Shown here piece by piece: positions 34,105 to 46,518 of a stretch of 64,000 bases of DNA. The DNA lies in contig RSEF01000004.1 in NCBI GenBank assembly GCA_003993805.1, positions 20,091,437 through 20,155,436 of the forward strand. Reading direction: 5' to 3'. The notes beneath the pieces were generated by a model, which saw nothing but the letters and a program-made list of their open reading frames with translations, was not told the origin of the DNA and did no database searches. Position 1 is the stretch's first letter. Each line of letters begins with the position of its first letter. The position numbers and the translations under genes are program-made. This DNA is from Himantopus leucocephalus (lineage: Eukaryota; Chordata; Aves; Charadriiformes; Recurvirostridae).

Positions 34105-37100
34105 GTAAGTCACAGAAAAATATTTTTACTTTTGAATCTGGACCTAGTGCTCATGCAATCAACCATTTTAGATGGCTGCTTTTTGTTTTGCATATATACT
34201 TGTTCTCTTCTGCAAAAAAAAAAAAGTCATAACCAATATGGTTTGCATACCAGATGTTACAGGATGAATTTTCTCACTATAACGTTCTGTTGATATGACT
34301 TTAAGCTATTTGAAATGGTCCTTATGTTTTCCTTTATTAAAAAAAAAAAATTAAGAGAAAGAAAAAGTAAAGGTTGATCTGATTGAAAACCCACAAAGGT
34401 AATAATGACTTTGGCATTGTTTTAACATCCAATCTTTTACTTGTGCGAAGGGATTTTCTGAACTGTGGTTGTGGTTTATGGTGGCTTTTAAGTCTGGATT
34501 TTTTTTTTTTTGTACGTTGGAAGGGCATCTTCCAAAAAGTTATGCCAGCCATATGTGTGATCATATATAGGGTTAACTGGGAAGAGCTTTCCTGGGTAGA
34601 TAATCTCTGATTAGTCTGTGAGTGGAAGGGAGTGGGAGTTGGTTTATGTTTACATCTGCTTTTGAAACCCACTAATAGTAACAGAACACTTCAAAGAAGC
34701 ATTAGAGTATTTCCTTCCAGGACAGACAGTTGATCTGGATGATATTTCATCTATATTAGAGCCTGCAGTGACTTCTAGTCCATGCAGCTTTCCCCCTCAA
34801 AGGGAATGACTTCATGAGACTGTTTGCCTTTCTCAAGTAAGCTGCGAGTTCGGAAGGGCTTTGGGCAGACAAGTAGGTTAGCTGCAGTGTTGCATACTGT
34901 TGTTAGTCTGCTAGAGCCTTGTGTATGTGGGCAGGTAACTGGTGCAGGATAAATGTTGTACTTTTAAACTTGCATGTTAAACTACTTACTTTTTCCCACT
35001 GGTTGTGTTATACATACAAGTGTGAGGGCTTCCATTGATCTTACTGTCCTCAACCAATGTCTTCAGCCAACATTTTTAGCAATGCTGGTACAAACAGAAA
35101 TTGCTGACTTTAGTTGGTGTGTGACCAGTTTTAAGTTTAATTTCTGCATTTCTTGAGGACGGAGGAGAAAAGTTATTGGTCTGTCTATTATAAAGAATTA
35201 GACGTCACATCCCAGGCTAGGAAGTATTACTCTGGGAACCACCAGATGCTAAGATGAATTCTTTCTGCTGGGCTAGAAATTATAAATGGATGTTGCTAAA
35301 TCAAACTAGACTACAGCCTTTTGTTGTGGTGGTTGTGCCCTGAGCCTTTTTTGCCCTGTGGGAGCAGTCGTGGATATCAGGATTTGGCTACAGTGGAGCT
35401 TGATCTAAACTCTGCTAAGGGTGATGGCGTTCCTGTTTTTCAAAACCGCCATTACTGGCCTGGATGGAAACCCCTATGAGATCCATAATCTGTATAATTG
35501 AACAGCCTTGATTCACTGATGCCAGGCAACACCACCTGGCTGCAAGGAAGGGCTTTTGCATTTCCTTTATCAGAAGCACACATCTGTAGAAGTAACATGC
35601 CTGTGGTTATAGCATCACTCAGCTGGTAGTTTACCTTTAATTGTATTTTAGTGGGTTTTTTTTTCAATCTGCTTCCTTTGACTCTGCAGAATGTCTTGTG
35701 TTATTGGCAGCTGTTGACAGTATGAATTCAGGTTCAGTAATGGTGGGAAAAATGCTTTAATATGGTAGACTGCCTGTTGCTAAATGTAACCCAGTAGTGA
35801 ATAGCTGTTTTTTTTTTTCTTTTGATTTGGTTGAGTTGATATACATTGAGTATAAGATAAGGGAGAAAAATGCACGTAAAGTAAAATTATAGTTTCTTTG
35901 CAAGTACATGATCATGTAGTTGGTTTTCACCTTCAATATTTGTTCTGTCTTTATGTGCTGATTTTTAGGTTGCTGTGTGGAGCAAACTATTGATTTCTCT
36001 TTTTTTTTTTCCTTTTTCCACTACGTTGCGTGTGAAATATGTTTCCTGTTTCTGTGATTTCAGCACTTGGTGCGAAACTGATAATTTGATTTCCTTTCTG
36101 AAAGGGGTTTTTAGATGCGAAGGACTGTTATTTGATTGCTTGGGGCTTCACTACATGTTGTATGTTGTGAAGGGACAGATGCTCCAGAGGCTTCTGAACT
36201 TTAACTGTTTGTATTGTTGTTTAATTAGAAGATCAGAGATAGTGGATGGATGCAGCCAGGCAAATGCAAGAAGAAACTATGAGACCGTGTTGCTTGATAT
36301 GGTGACAGGAGCTGTAGTGTACTGGTGCTGTAGTTCAGGGTCTTTTTNTTTTTTTTTTTTCCTGGTGTCTTGATAAAGGAGAGTAGGAAGGGGAAAGTAA
36401 TTTAATGGTTATTTGTGGGCAGCTGCACTGCAGTGTAAACAGCAGGATGTCTGAAGCAGGAAGACTGTTTTAGCTGCAGATGAGACCTGGGGGCGGAGTG
36501 AATGGGGTGCCCAAATGACACCCCGTGGACAGGATCTCTGCAGCAGTGTTCTAGATGGATGTTGTAGTCTTGGGTCTCACTGACTATTGGTATGGGGACG
36601 TCTAAGCTTGTGAGCATCCTTTAAAGGGGAAAGGAAATTGTGCAGACAGTTATGTAGAGCTGTGTGAAGCAGTGCACAGAAAGTGCTGACACTGATGATA
36701 AAGACAGATCTGGGCTACTAGGGCAATAAACCAGCAAAATCAGGGTATTGGTGTCTTTGCTGACTTATGTAGACTGGCATTTTCCCAAGCAATACGTAGG
36801 GTTATTGCATGAATGGGCAGAATTGTGATTAGTGTTAAGTACAAGAGCAATTATGAAGTTGACTAGCATGTGTGTAATATCACGTAATAGAATATATCTT
36901 GTTTAAGGGGTAGGGAGAATCTAAAGAGAGCTGAGTTGAAGAGGACCTGGGGTGGAGCAATGAGAAGGTGCGGTGTTGTCTTCAGGTAATGCAAAGGCAT
37001 CACTAAAACCGAGGCAGTGAGAAGGGGGGCAGAATGTCCAGAAGGGTGTTATCAGTGAAATTAAAGTTGTCTTAAAGAGAACAGGGATTTGGCTAGGAAG

Positions 37101-39204
37101 GCATCTTCAGAGGCTGGTGGGAAAATATTCCTTCGAAGCCAAGAAATGGAAACCCAGGGGGAGAAAGTTGAGGATGAGGACTCCGGAGAGTGAATGCAGA
37201 TAGTACACAGGGGCTGGACAACAGACAACAGAGTCATTAGAGGTCAGGAGGAGTGGAAGATCTAAGATGTCAAACAGAAGGTAATGAAACGGTGCTCCAC
37301 TTGCAAGCATATAATTAAAGTTTACTGATGAAACAATCCTCATGGAAGGGGAGAGAAAAAAGAACTGCAAGAGGTTTGTCTCATGTCCTTTACTTGCCCT
37401 TTGCTATACATGCAGGTGTCCATACTTCCATTTGGAGAAACAAGCAGGAATACATGTGAGGGCTACAGATAGGTTTTAGAGTACCTTGCAATGCTGTAAA
37501 AATGACACAGAAACTTGTAGGAAGACAAATTTGTTTGGCTGCTTCTCACTTGAGATGTGGTGCCAAAATAATTAAAATGGGTGAGCTAATTTAATTATGC
37601 TAGTCAGATTCTTCGTTACAGGCAGCAACTTCCAGATGCTCCAGAAGAAATCTGTCATGTCTACAGAGTAATGATTGCTGTTTGTGGTGGGAAGAGAACA
37701 GTTTGCCTCAAGCATCTGTGTAAATGTAATGTTGACTTAAGTTTCATGAGCATTTCATATTATTAAGAAACCTTTTTGAAAGCTGCAGGTCATCCTTTTT
37801 GCCTACTTTAAGAAGTGAAACTGAGTGAACAGCTAATGCTGGTACTGCAGCCTTAGGAATACCCTAGAAAGGGTATTTTGCAGGTGGAGGTTATACAAAT
37901 AAGCTGATGTGGGAGCTGCTAGGTTCCCAGCTGGTAGGTGATTTCCTTTTAATCTGATTAAGTGACTTCTTTTCCCAAGTCCTTTGTATATGGTGTTTTG
38001 AATAATCATAGCAGGGAATATAAAACCAATTAAAAAATAATTGCATTTTTTAAGCAAAAGATTTTTCAGATTATGGATTCTGTTTGACTTACTAGACATA
38101 ATTCCATTAGTGAATAATTGATGCCATTTATTGTTGCTGTATTTATTTGCTGAGCTGAAATACCCTGTCTCAGCATGCTAGAGCTCCAGAGGGCATGCCA
38201 ACCTTGTGTGGAGGAGCATGGGCAGATGTTCCCAAGGTTTCTATGAGGCTGCTGAGGGCAGAGCTGGTAGTTGTCTTTCTGCAGGTTAATAGGGCTTAAT
38301 TGGCTCAGGCCTGGCACTGGTATGTCCTCCAAACTACAGAGCCAGTCTTGTGTCGTCTCCTCTGTAGTGTGTCAGATGGATGTGGTCTGGGATTCTGGCC
38401 TTATTTTGCCTCCTCTTTATCTTGGGACCACCCAACAGGCAGTCATATGCCAGAGGAGCAAGTGCGTCTCTGATCCCTCACCCACAGTGTCACCTGCCAC
38501 CTGCATCCAACTTTGTCACAAATGGCTTGGGAGAGAGACGACTTAGCATCATGCCTTGCTGTGCATGGGCATAACCAAACTGTCTTAAATTCTCTTATTG
38601 ATGTTTCAGTGTTGGGACAGAGTGCTTTATCACATTCATTTGAAACCTATTGGCTTGAAACCTGTTTTGTGCTTTTTAAATGTCATGTAACAACTTACTC
38701 TGGTCTGCTATAGATTTTTCAGGAGACCTTCACTTTCCTACTAGTTGTCAGTGCTCTAGCCTAGGATTTCCCTCTGCTCCCTTCTATGAAGCTCAATTTT
38801 CCTATACTGTTGCCTGATCACTTTGGCGATGAAAACCGTGATGTACATGGAAGTGGAGGTGTTTGTACTTCAGAAGTGACTCATGGATTTGTGCCTGGAG
38901 TGGGATGTCCTAGGGGAATCTAACTGTTAGAAGTCCATTGCTTCTGCTGGGATGGGCCCCTAGAGGAGCTGCAGGATGAGCACCCACAGTTGCCATTTGC
39001 TTTTTGATTGCAGTTGCATCTGCCTGAAGAGCTGACTTCTGGCCCTGATGTAAAATGCATGGCTATGAGCCCTCCCAATTTCTGAGATGTGAGTGATGCA
39101 AAAGAGGCTTTCGGCTTTTACTTCCTGCCAATAATGTGCAGACGTAAAGGAAATGGGAGCTTGGCAATACTAATCAGTGCACACTGATCTCTTTCTTTTC
39201 CCAG

Positions 39205-39418
39205 AAGATGTTAAATTATTCACAGCTCCAGCAAACAAAAAAAGTCAAGATCACCATTGTTCTAAGCTGTCATCAGTGCAGGAATTGTACAGTCCCTCTT
39301 GCATACGGTTGTGTCTGCTCACAGGTTCACGGCTGCTCTCCATCTGTTCAGTTTGGATCAGCAGGAAGCGAGGAGCCAGGCTCCTGTGCTCAGTCAGGTC
39401 TCAGGGGGCTACCAGCGA
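39205..39418 (+). CDS. Candidate downstream exon, phase-compatible with 34004-34104
   Basis: A strong acceptor (ctctttcttttcccag, ending 39204) begins an interval that stays open for 71 codons in the phase set by the 34104 donor. It ends at GCGA/GTAAGC (39418/39419) in phase 2. The joined peptide would continue the polar segment with EDVKLFTAPANKKSQDHH. An open run of this length in a pre-set frame has roughly a 3 percent chance of arising at random, but many acceptors were scanned in this region. No family is recognised, and the second half is rich in C, S and R, which looks less like conserved protein. Confidence 0.2.
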
Positions 39419-42400
39419 GTAAGCTGTGAAGCACCAGTATTCCGTGCACCTCGTTATGGGAGTCTCAGCCTTGGTTTCCTCTCCTCTAGACAGAAAGTGG
39501 CATTGCAGCTAGACAGACCTATCTGGGAGACAGCTGGCAGCATTTAGACGTTCTGTTTGCTTGTGGGGAGGAAGGGAGATGCACAGAGAAGAACAAGAAA
39601 GGAAATAATCTGCTAGAGGTTTGGGGTTTTTTTTAGTGACCTCAACATGACAGGGTTTAAATATTGAACTTATTTAAACACTCAAATTTTTAGCTATTAC
39701 ACTTGTTTAAAATGAGTTCATGTATAATTAAAACAATTAAAATATTGAGCTGATACTTAAATATTAAAGCTAGACTCCTTTCCCAAAAGAGAAACCGCAG
39801 CTGTATCTGAATAAAATAAATGAACACAATTAAATTGTTCCAACTGCAGTAAATCACAAAGGTAGGATCTTTAGGGATAGGGGGAAATAAGCAAAGCATG
39901 AAAGAAATGTCATTTCCTCAGGTAAAAATCTATAATCTTCCACTTTTGCAATGGGCATCATGTCAGCTGTTTAGATATCTGTTCTACATCTAGCTGCAGC
40001 ATGTAAAGAGTTTATTAATAATGTCTGAACCTCTAGCAGACATACTGTCATGGTTGGGAAATCTACCAGCTCTATGCCTTTAACTGGATAATACATTTCC
40101 TCCCCTAAATGGGGCCTTTTAAAATGAAAAAACTAATGTATCAAGGTGTCTTCACCTTGTTTTCTTTAAGATCTTAAATAGAAATTTTAAGACATATCTT
40201 CATTTTAGTATTTCTAGTATGCTCATTTTGAGGGTGTGTGTCCTAGGTTCCTGTCCGTACTCTGAAACTGACTGTCCCAAGACACAGGGAAAGTGGTTCT
40301 GGCATGTTTTGTTCTTCATCTTGTTCATGAAAATATTTTTGGAAGGTCTGCTTACCTAATGTTCAAATATATATAAATAATAGAGCTGCAAACTTACCCA
40401 GAACAGTCTTCAGGCTCATCATGTTCACTGGTCCTAGAGATAAATGTCTGCTCAGTTTGGGACATCTGTTGGTGATGCAGAGGCTTGCAGGTAAATTGGG
40501 GCAATATGGACCTATAGGAGCTATAGGGAATCTGTGATGTAATGCCTTAGCTTTGGGCCAACTCCTGACCAAAACCATTTCTGAAGTGTGCTTTTTTTTT
40601 GTAACCTGAATACATGTTTAAGGCAGGTTTTACAGACTGCTGTATATATTTGAAGGAACGTAAATAAGGCTCCTCAGATTGAACTAGGTATGAATGTTAA
40701 TACACATTCTCATATCTCTGTCCACTGAATTTAAAGAACTTTTTCTACTTTACTTTCAGAACCTTGCTTGTTGTTTGAAGTGCATTTCAGTTTTAAATTG
40801 GTAGTCCTTGTAACATGTATCAGAAACGTCTTTTTTTTTTACTTACTTGTTTTCGCCATGAATGTAGCTGTGAAAGTGGCAAGCAGTAAAATTGTGAGGT
40901 AGGAGATGTTGTGATCACTATGGGAAATAGCGACAGAAGGAGAATTAAGATGCATTTTTGGTTATTTTTTGGCTTTGAAGTTTGGAGAAGGTTTTCCTTT
41001 TCAGGAGGTGCAGAGTTAAGTATTTCAAGTTGTTGACCTGAGGAGAAGGAAGGAATTCTTTTTAGTGCAGTGCATGTATGTGCAAATGTTAGTGTATAGA
41101 CTTGTGTAAGGTTGTTGTGGTACTGTTATAACTTGCTAAAGTAGAAGTGATTGCCTGTCTATGAGTTGAAAGCAAAATTGATCTGAGCTGCAGTGTCACC
41201 TCTAGAGTGTACATTTTATCACTTTATTAATCTCTAACCCTTTCAAATCCAATCGATTCTTTCCTACAAGAAGCATGATTAGTACTTATAATACGTACTG
41301 ATATGAAAACATACAGTGCTCCACCGCTGAAGACAGAGACTTAGATAAAAGTTAAGCTTCTGACCTGAGCGCTTTGCTCAGGGTGACCAGGCTGCCCATG
41401 CCTGCCAACCTCTGCCATCAGTTCCTTCTCACTTGCCCTCCCCATGTGGTTCCCCGTTCGAGGCAGGAAGGGAGGCAGCCTGAGGGTATTTCTGTTAGCT
41501 TGACTTGTTTTAAACCTCCTCCATCTTTGAGATTCACAAAACTAGCTCTGTTGTTGTGCTACGTATCAGCTATGGAAACTCATTCCCAGTCTTTTTTTTT
41601 TTTTTTAGCAGGGTATTTTGACACTTGAGTTTAAGACAGGTGCATTTGGTTTGCATCTTTGAAGGATCAGTATTCCTTTAAAAAAAGGTATCTACTGAGA
41701 TTTCTGCATCCGTTATTCCAGATGGAAAATTAAATGGGAGTTGAGTAAGTAGGAGACCGTTTGATCCAGGCAGCTGTAAGCATTGATCATGGATTTTTAT
41801 AAACTGGAGGCAATAGCAGTACCTGGCACGAGCCTTTTGTATCTGGCTAGCTCATTCCTGTTGCTGCAATGAAGTGGGAGAAATGGGAACCTGCCTCAGA
41901 CCCTGACTGCTAACCTAACCTACCAGCCTCTCTGGGGCAGGAGGCATCAGGGTAGAGCGGTGCATGTCAGGGCAAGACCCTGAGGCATTCAGCTTCCATT
42001 TCAGTGGACAAGCCTGAAACAGGGCAAAAGGGAAAGCCTGAAGTTCCCAAACTCCTTTCTGATGTTTTAAGTACAGTATTTTATATGTCATTCTTGCTTG
42101 TGTCTCATACATACTGCTATTTAGGCATCCAGTAACCATGTGTACAGTTTAAATGTTTGTTAGGGCTGTGTAGTAGAGGCCTTGAAACATGAATATATGA
42201 TTACTTTCCGGACTTCCAGTATTCTAATTGTGCTTTGTAACCTTGACAGGGTCTCTTTTAAAACTCTTATGGGACTATTTGGTGTTTTTAGTAAACATCT
42301 GCTACCATGATACTTAATACAAGTGTTTTTTGTCTCTAATGTTTGCATCATAGTTATTCCCATTTTACAGATGGTAGAAAATCATCCAGAAATGAAGTGA

Positions 42401-44968
42401 TGTTCAGGTTGCCCAGCACACTGAAGGTGTTGTGGAGGAATAATACAAATATAACGTTTTCCTCTGTTCTGTTATGTTGCTGATGCCTTAGGCAAGGACG
42501 ATGAGACCAGTACTATGTCCTAGAGAAGTTTTGAGGCTAAGTAAGCATGTGTGTAGAATGTGCTTTTAGGTCCTTGGATACATGTGCTAGGGAAAAGTAA
42601 AAGTGTTTGTAATTTCTGTTATTTTTCAGTAGAAGATAGCATGATGTGTGTGCTAGAAATGGAAGAGGAAGAGGAGAGAAATTCTGCTGTACCAGGTTTT
42701 GTGTGCTAGTTTTAGGCTGAGCTCTTGCCTTTGAATGTTAGAAGTCTGTGTGTATTGGCTATAAGCTGTCCTCCCAGCGTATAGTGAAGGACCCGGGAGG
42801 AAAAAAACGCTTAAGACTGTAAATTAGCATATGGAATACCTGAGGGACCATGAGCTTTGGAGACGCCAATCAAGTCTCTTGGGTAACCGAGTTTATAGAA
42901 ACCTGTGTATATACTTACTTTTCTGACCTAATGAACATTTGTTGATCATAAACTGCAGCGACTCTGCAGGTAGTCGGCTGCATTTGAGCCACTCTGGGCT
43001 CCATCTGTGCTTACCTAGTAGCTGCCTTTAGATTTTCAGCAATATCAGGAAGTGGAGTTCTGTCATCAGATGTGTGAATAGCTTAAAACAGCTTTATCCA
43101 AGGACACCTCAGTGCATAGTCTAACCAGATGTTCATGTTTGTTTAAAGAAATGCTGGTCCTTTCATCCCACTGTACAAATCCGTATAAAAATTTGAGTAC
43201 AAAGTTGTTTCACAGACTTTTTAAAATTTATTATTTCAGAGTTTAAGGTATATTGTCTGGTATGTTGAAAATAGAAGTGACTTAATATTTGTGAAGAATG
43301 ATGTTCATGTAGCAGATCAGATTTTTCACAAGACAACAGGAATTGTTTGTTCTTGGATTTAAGCATTATGTTTTTGTTTTGCTGATGCACTCTGTGATCC
43401 TAAGGTTATTTGGATTGATGTGCAGAGCCACTTCATGCATGCTTTTGCTGTCTGGCATATTCAGCAAAACATATACGTGGCTGGGCCTGGAAGGGTAAGG
43501 GTAATGTGAGATAGAGTCATTCCGGTGTCTTTGAGCTAATGGTAAAATGCAGAAATATAATCCCATTCTGCAGAATAGGGCTTATCAGAATTTGTTTTTC
43601 AGTGACACAGTTTCATTTTGAACAGTAAATTCCCTGAGATGGATACATTTAATAAGCAATGGAAAATTGCTGGAACATGAATCAAAGGCAGGGTTATTCC
43701 CAGGCTCAGTATCTCTGGGGCATTCAAGGGTTGCAGCTGAATGCTAGGACTTCTGAGGTCCTTGATCTGGATGTCGAATGAAGAAGCTGGAAGACTTTGA
43801 ACACACAGTGGTCAGGACCCTTCTGTTTCTGGGATTCCCTGCTGGGAAGCAGTTGGCCATGTCAAATCTCTCGGGTTGCCTGCAGAGGAGATCTGAAAAC
43901 TGAGAAAGTGAGAGTGTTTTAGTGGAGCCAGGTCATCCCGCAGGCTTCCTCAGCTCCCAGGTTGAATGTGGATCTGCAGCCATGAGAACTGCTCTCTGGC
44001 AGACCTCCCCGCTCAAGGGGGGCCACCTTCTGGACCTGCTTCTTCCTCTCTAGTTGCAGGCTCCTATTGCAGAGTGCATTTTGTTGAGAAATAAACTAAT
44101 TTTAAAGTATTTCTGAAAACTGTTTGTTCTGGTACTTGTGGTGTAGAAAAACAAATTTGAAACTCAAGCCAAGAAAATATGGTAGATTTGAGCCCTTGAA
44201 TCTATTACTTATTTTTGATGTGACCTTGAAAATCTTGTCCCATTGTATGAAGCCAGAGAGGTGTGAATAATGGTGTGGTTTTAAACAATCAACATTAAGG
44301 AAAGGAATTAGGGTGTGTATCACTAATGATATTTTGCATGTAATATTTCCATTCAAAATGACATCTATAATTTTAGGCAAATCAAGGGACTACAGCGGAA
44401 ACTGTACTTTAGGAGTGGAGTGTCTCAGCTTTATTGGAGCAGATTGAAAGCTGTAGCTTTTTGGCTGACTTCTGATGTAGGTCAACATAATTCTTATCCA
44501 TCGTGACTTTAGATCATATTATGTACAGCATTATGATTCTTTCATCTGGATTGGATGATTAAATTTGCTCTTTACCATTCAATGTATATTGCAAATGGTT
44601 TTGTTCCAACTGCAAAACATGCCTCTGACTTAGTGCACCATGAGAGATGAAACCCAAATCCAGCCACCTGGGATGCCTGGCTGCAACTGTTGTGGGCTTT
44701 ACACAGGGAAAATGTAAAACTCAACTGGTGAAGAAAGGATCTTTGTTAAATCCTGTTTTAGAAGTGTCTACAAATGAACTGTTCCATTTGTCAGCCTTCA
44801 TAAAGAGCTGTAATTGATGGCTTTCCCTGAAGGACAGATCCCATGCGAACAGTTGGTTGTCCAGCATGCTGTTGTGTGAAGTCTCTTGCAGAATGTGTTG
44901 TCAACTTGCTTCATCTTGTAAGAGGAAGACCTTGATGTACTTAGTTGGTGTCTTTTGGAACAATTTCC

Positions 44969-44990
44969 TTTTTTTTTTTTTTTTTTTTTN

Positions 44991-45017
<27 letters not shown>
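44969..45017. repeat. 49-base poly-T tract with one N
   Basis: T continues from 44969 to 45017, broken only by N at 44990. The true length is uncertain because the N marks an assembly join. On the minus strand this is a poly-A run. I see no AATAAA just before it on that strand and no retrocopy-like body, so it is called a simple repeat. Confidence 0.8.
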
Positions 45018-45022
<5 letters not shown>

Positions 45023-46418
45023 TTTGCTTTCCCCAGCAGTGAAATCCTGGGTACCTTGGTCATGAGAACTTAAATACAAATTCCACAGTGTGGTTGTGGA
45101 ATGGTTTGGTAATGTCAAACCAAATTGAAATGTTACATTCAGTCTCTTATTGGTGTGTAAATATGAGCGTCCTCAAGGGAGGCAAGTGTTTTGCTTTCTG
45201 AGGGCTGCTGGGTAAAAGCTCTCCTCTATAATACTTTCACTGCTATGATTGGAGTTGGCATATTTTTCAGGTTTGTGCAAAACGAGCGCATCCGTTCCTG
45301 CATATAGGGTTGCCCTTTCAGAATCATGATGTGTAATATACTTGTAAAAATCAGACCTCCTTTAATGGTTTTATTGTGCACATGAAAGTTGTGCATTATC
45401 AATGTAATTACTGATATAATTCAATACTCATTCTATGCTTTAAGACAGCGCTTTCCAACAGGGAGCTGTAAAAGGTAATTTTGATCTCCTTAAACTTTGT
45501 TTAGGTTATTAAGAAATATTTTTTAATGGCAGAAGAGGGAATTCTTTTTGTTGCATAATCTAATAGCCCCTTAAGGCTCACCTTTTAAAACCACATCAGT
45601 CATATAAGGGATGAGATGGGAGCAGTCAGTCATCTTGCTAAAAGTGTTCAGTGATTCTTGAACCTGCAGCATCCACGGCTGGCGATCCTCAGCTGTGGAG
45701 CTGTGCAGCATTTGGTGATGGTCAGCGTCAGATTTTTCCAAATGACTGGGAGGTGAGAGGGAATAAAACCATCAAAGGTTTTGTGTAAGCACGGTACTGG
45801 CTCTTGCAGTCCATCCTTTGAGGTGTTATTAAAGGTATCTCGGTGCCCCAAGCACTCTAGAGTGAGGGAGAGAGCTGAGCTACCCCCTTTGCAGGGGACC
45901 GTTCCCTGTCTCAGCTGTGTTGGGAAGCAGCGCTGCAGCCCCTGCTCAGGATGGTCCCAGCAGGGATTTCTCAAGTTTGTGTCCCACACAGGGGGTTTGG
46001 GCTCTAAGGAAGTCTGGGCTGTGTCGTGTTGCTCTTTTTTATTTTATTCTTAGAGAAACTTTCTTTAGAATAGGATATACCGTAATATGCCAGGAGAACT
46101 AACCAGAGGAAGCTGCTATGTAGAGTGAGAGAGGATCTCATTAATTGATTAAAAATTAGGCAGTCTCCATCTGAGTAATGGGTGTTGGCTGGCTGGCCTT
46201 CCTCAGTCTAAGAAGTAGCTCATTAGTAGAATACACACAGATGGTACTGTGCTCTAAGGTATTTAAAATACACAGTCAGAGAGCTGTATTAATAAGGGGA
46301 ACCTGTTCTTAGTCTCTGTGACTGAGTTTGCTACAAGCAGCAGAGGGAACAGTGTCATTTGGTAAATATTATTAGGTAAATGCATTTCCATAAATTTATT
46401 TAGTTTTTACATTTTTTT

Positions 46419-46518
46419 NNNNNNNNNNNNNNNNNNNNNNNNNNNNNNNNNNNNNNNNNNNNNNNNNNNNNNNNNNNNNNNNNNNNNNNNNNNNNNNNNN
46501 NNNNNNNNNNNNNNNNNN
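46419..46518. other. Assembly gap of exactly 100 N
   Basis: One hundred consecutive N, the conventional placeholder for a gap of unknown size. It starts next to a T run, so a simple repeat may have caused the break. Any feature crossing it is hidden. Confidence 0.98.

Larger units (their letters stand above)
34105..46418. other. Putative intron or intergenic sequence
   Basis: This is AT-rich with no certain gene. It contains a weak exon candidate at 39205-39418, a single N inside a poly-T run at 36348, a short G-rich area at 36.4-37.3 kb and the long poly-T tract at 44969-45017. Confidence 0.45.
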
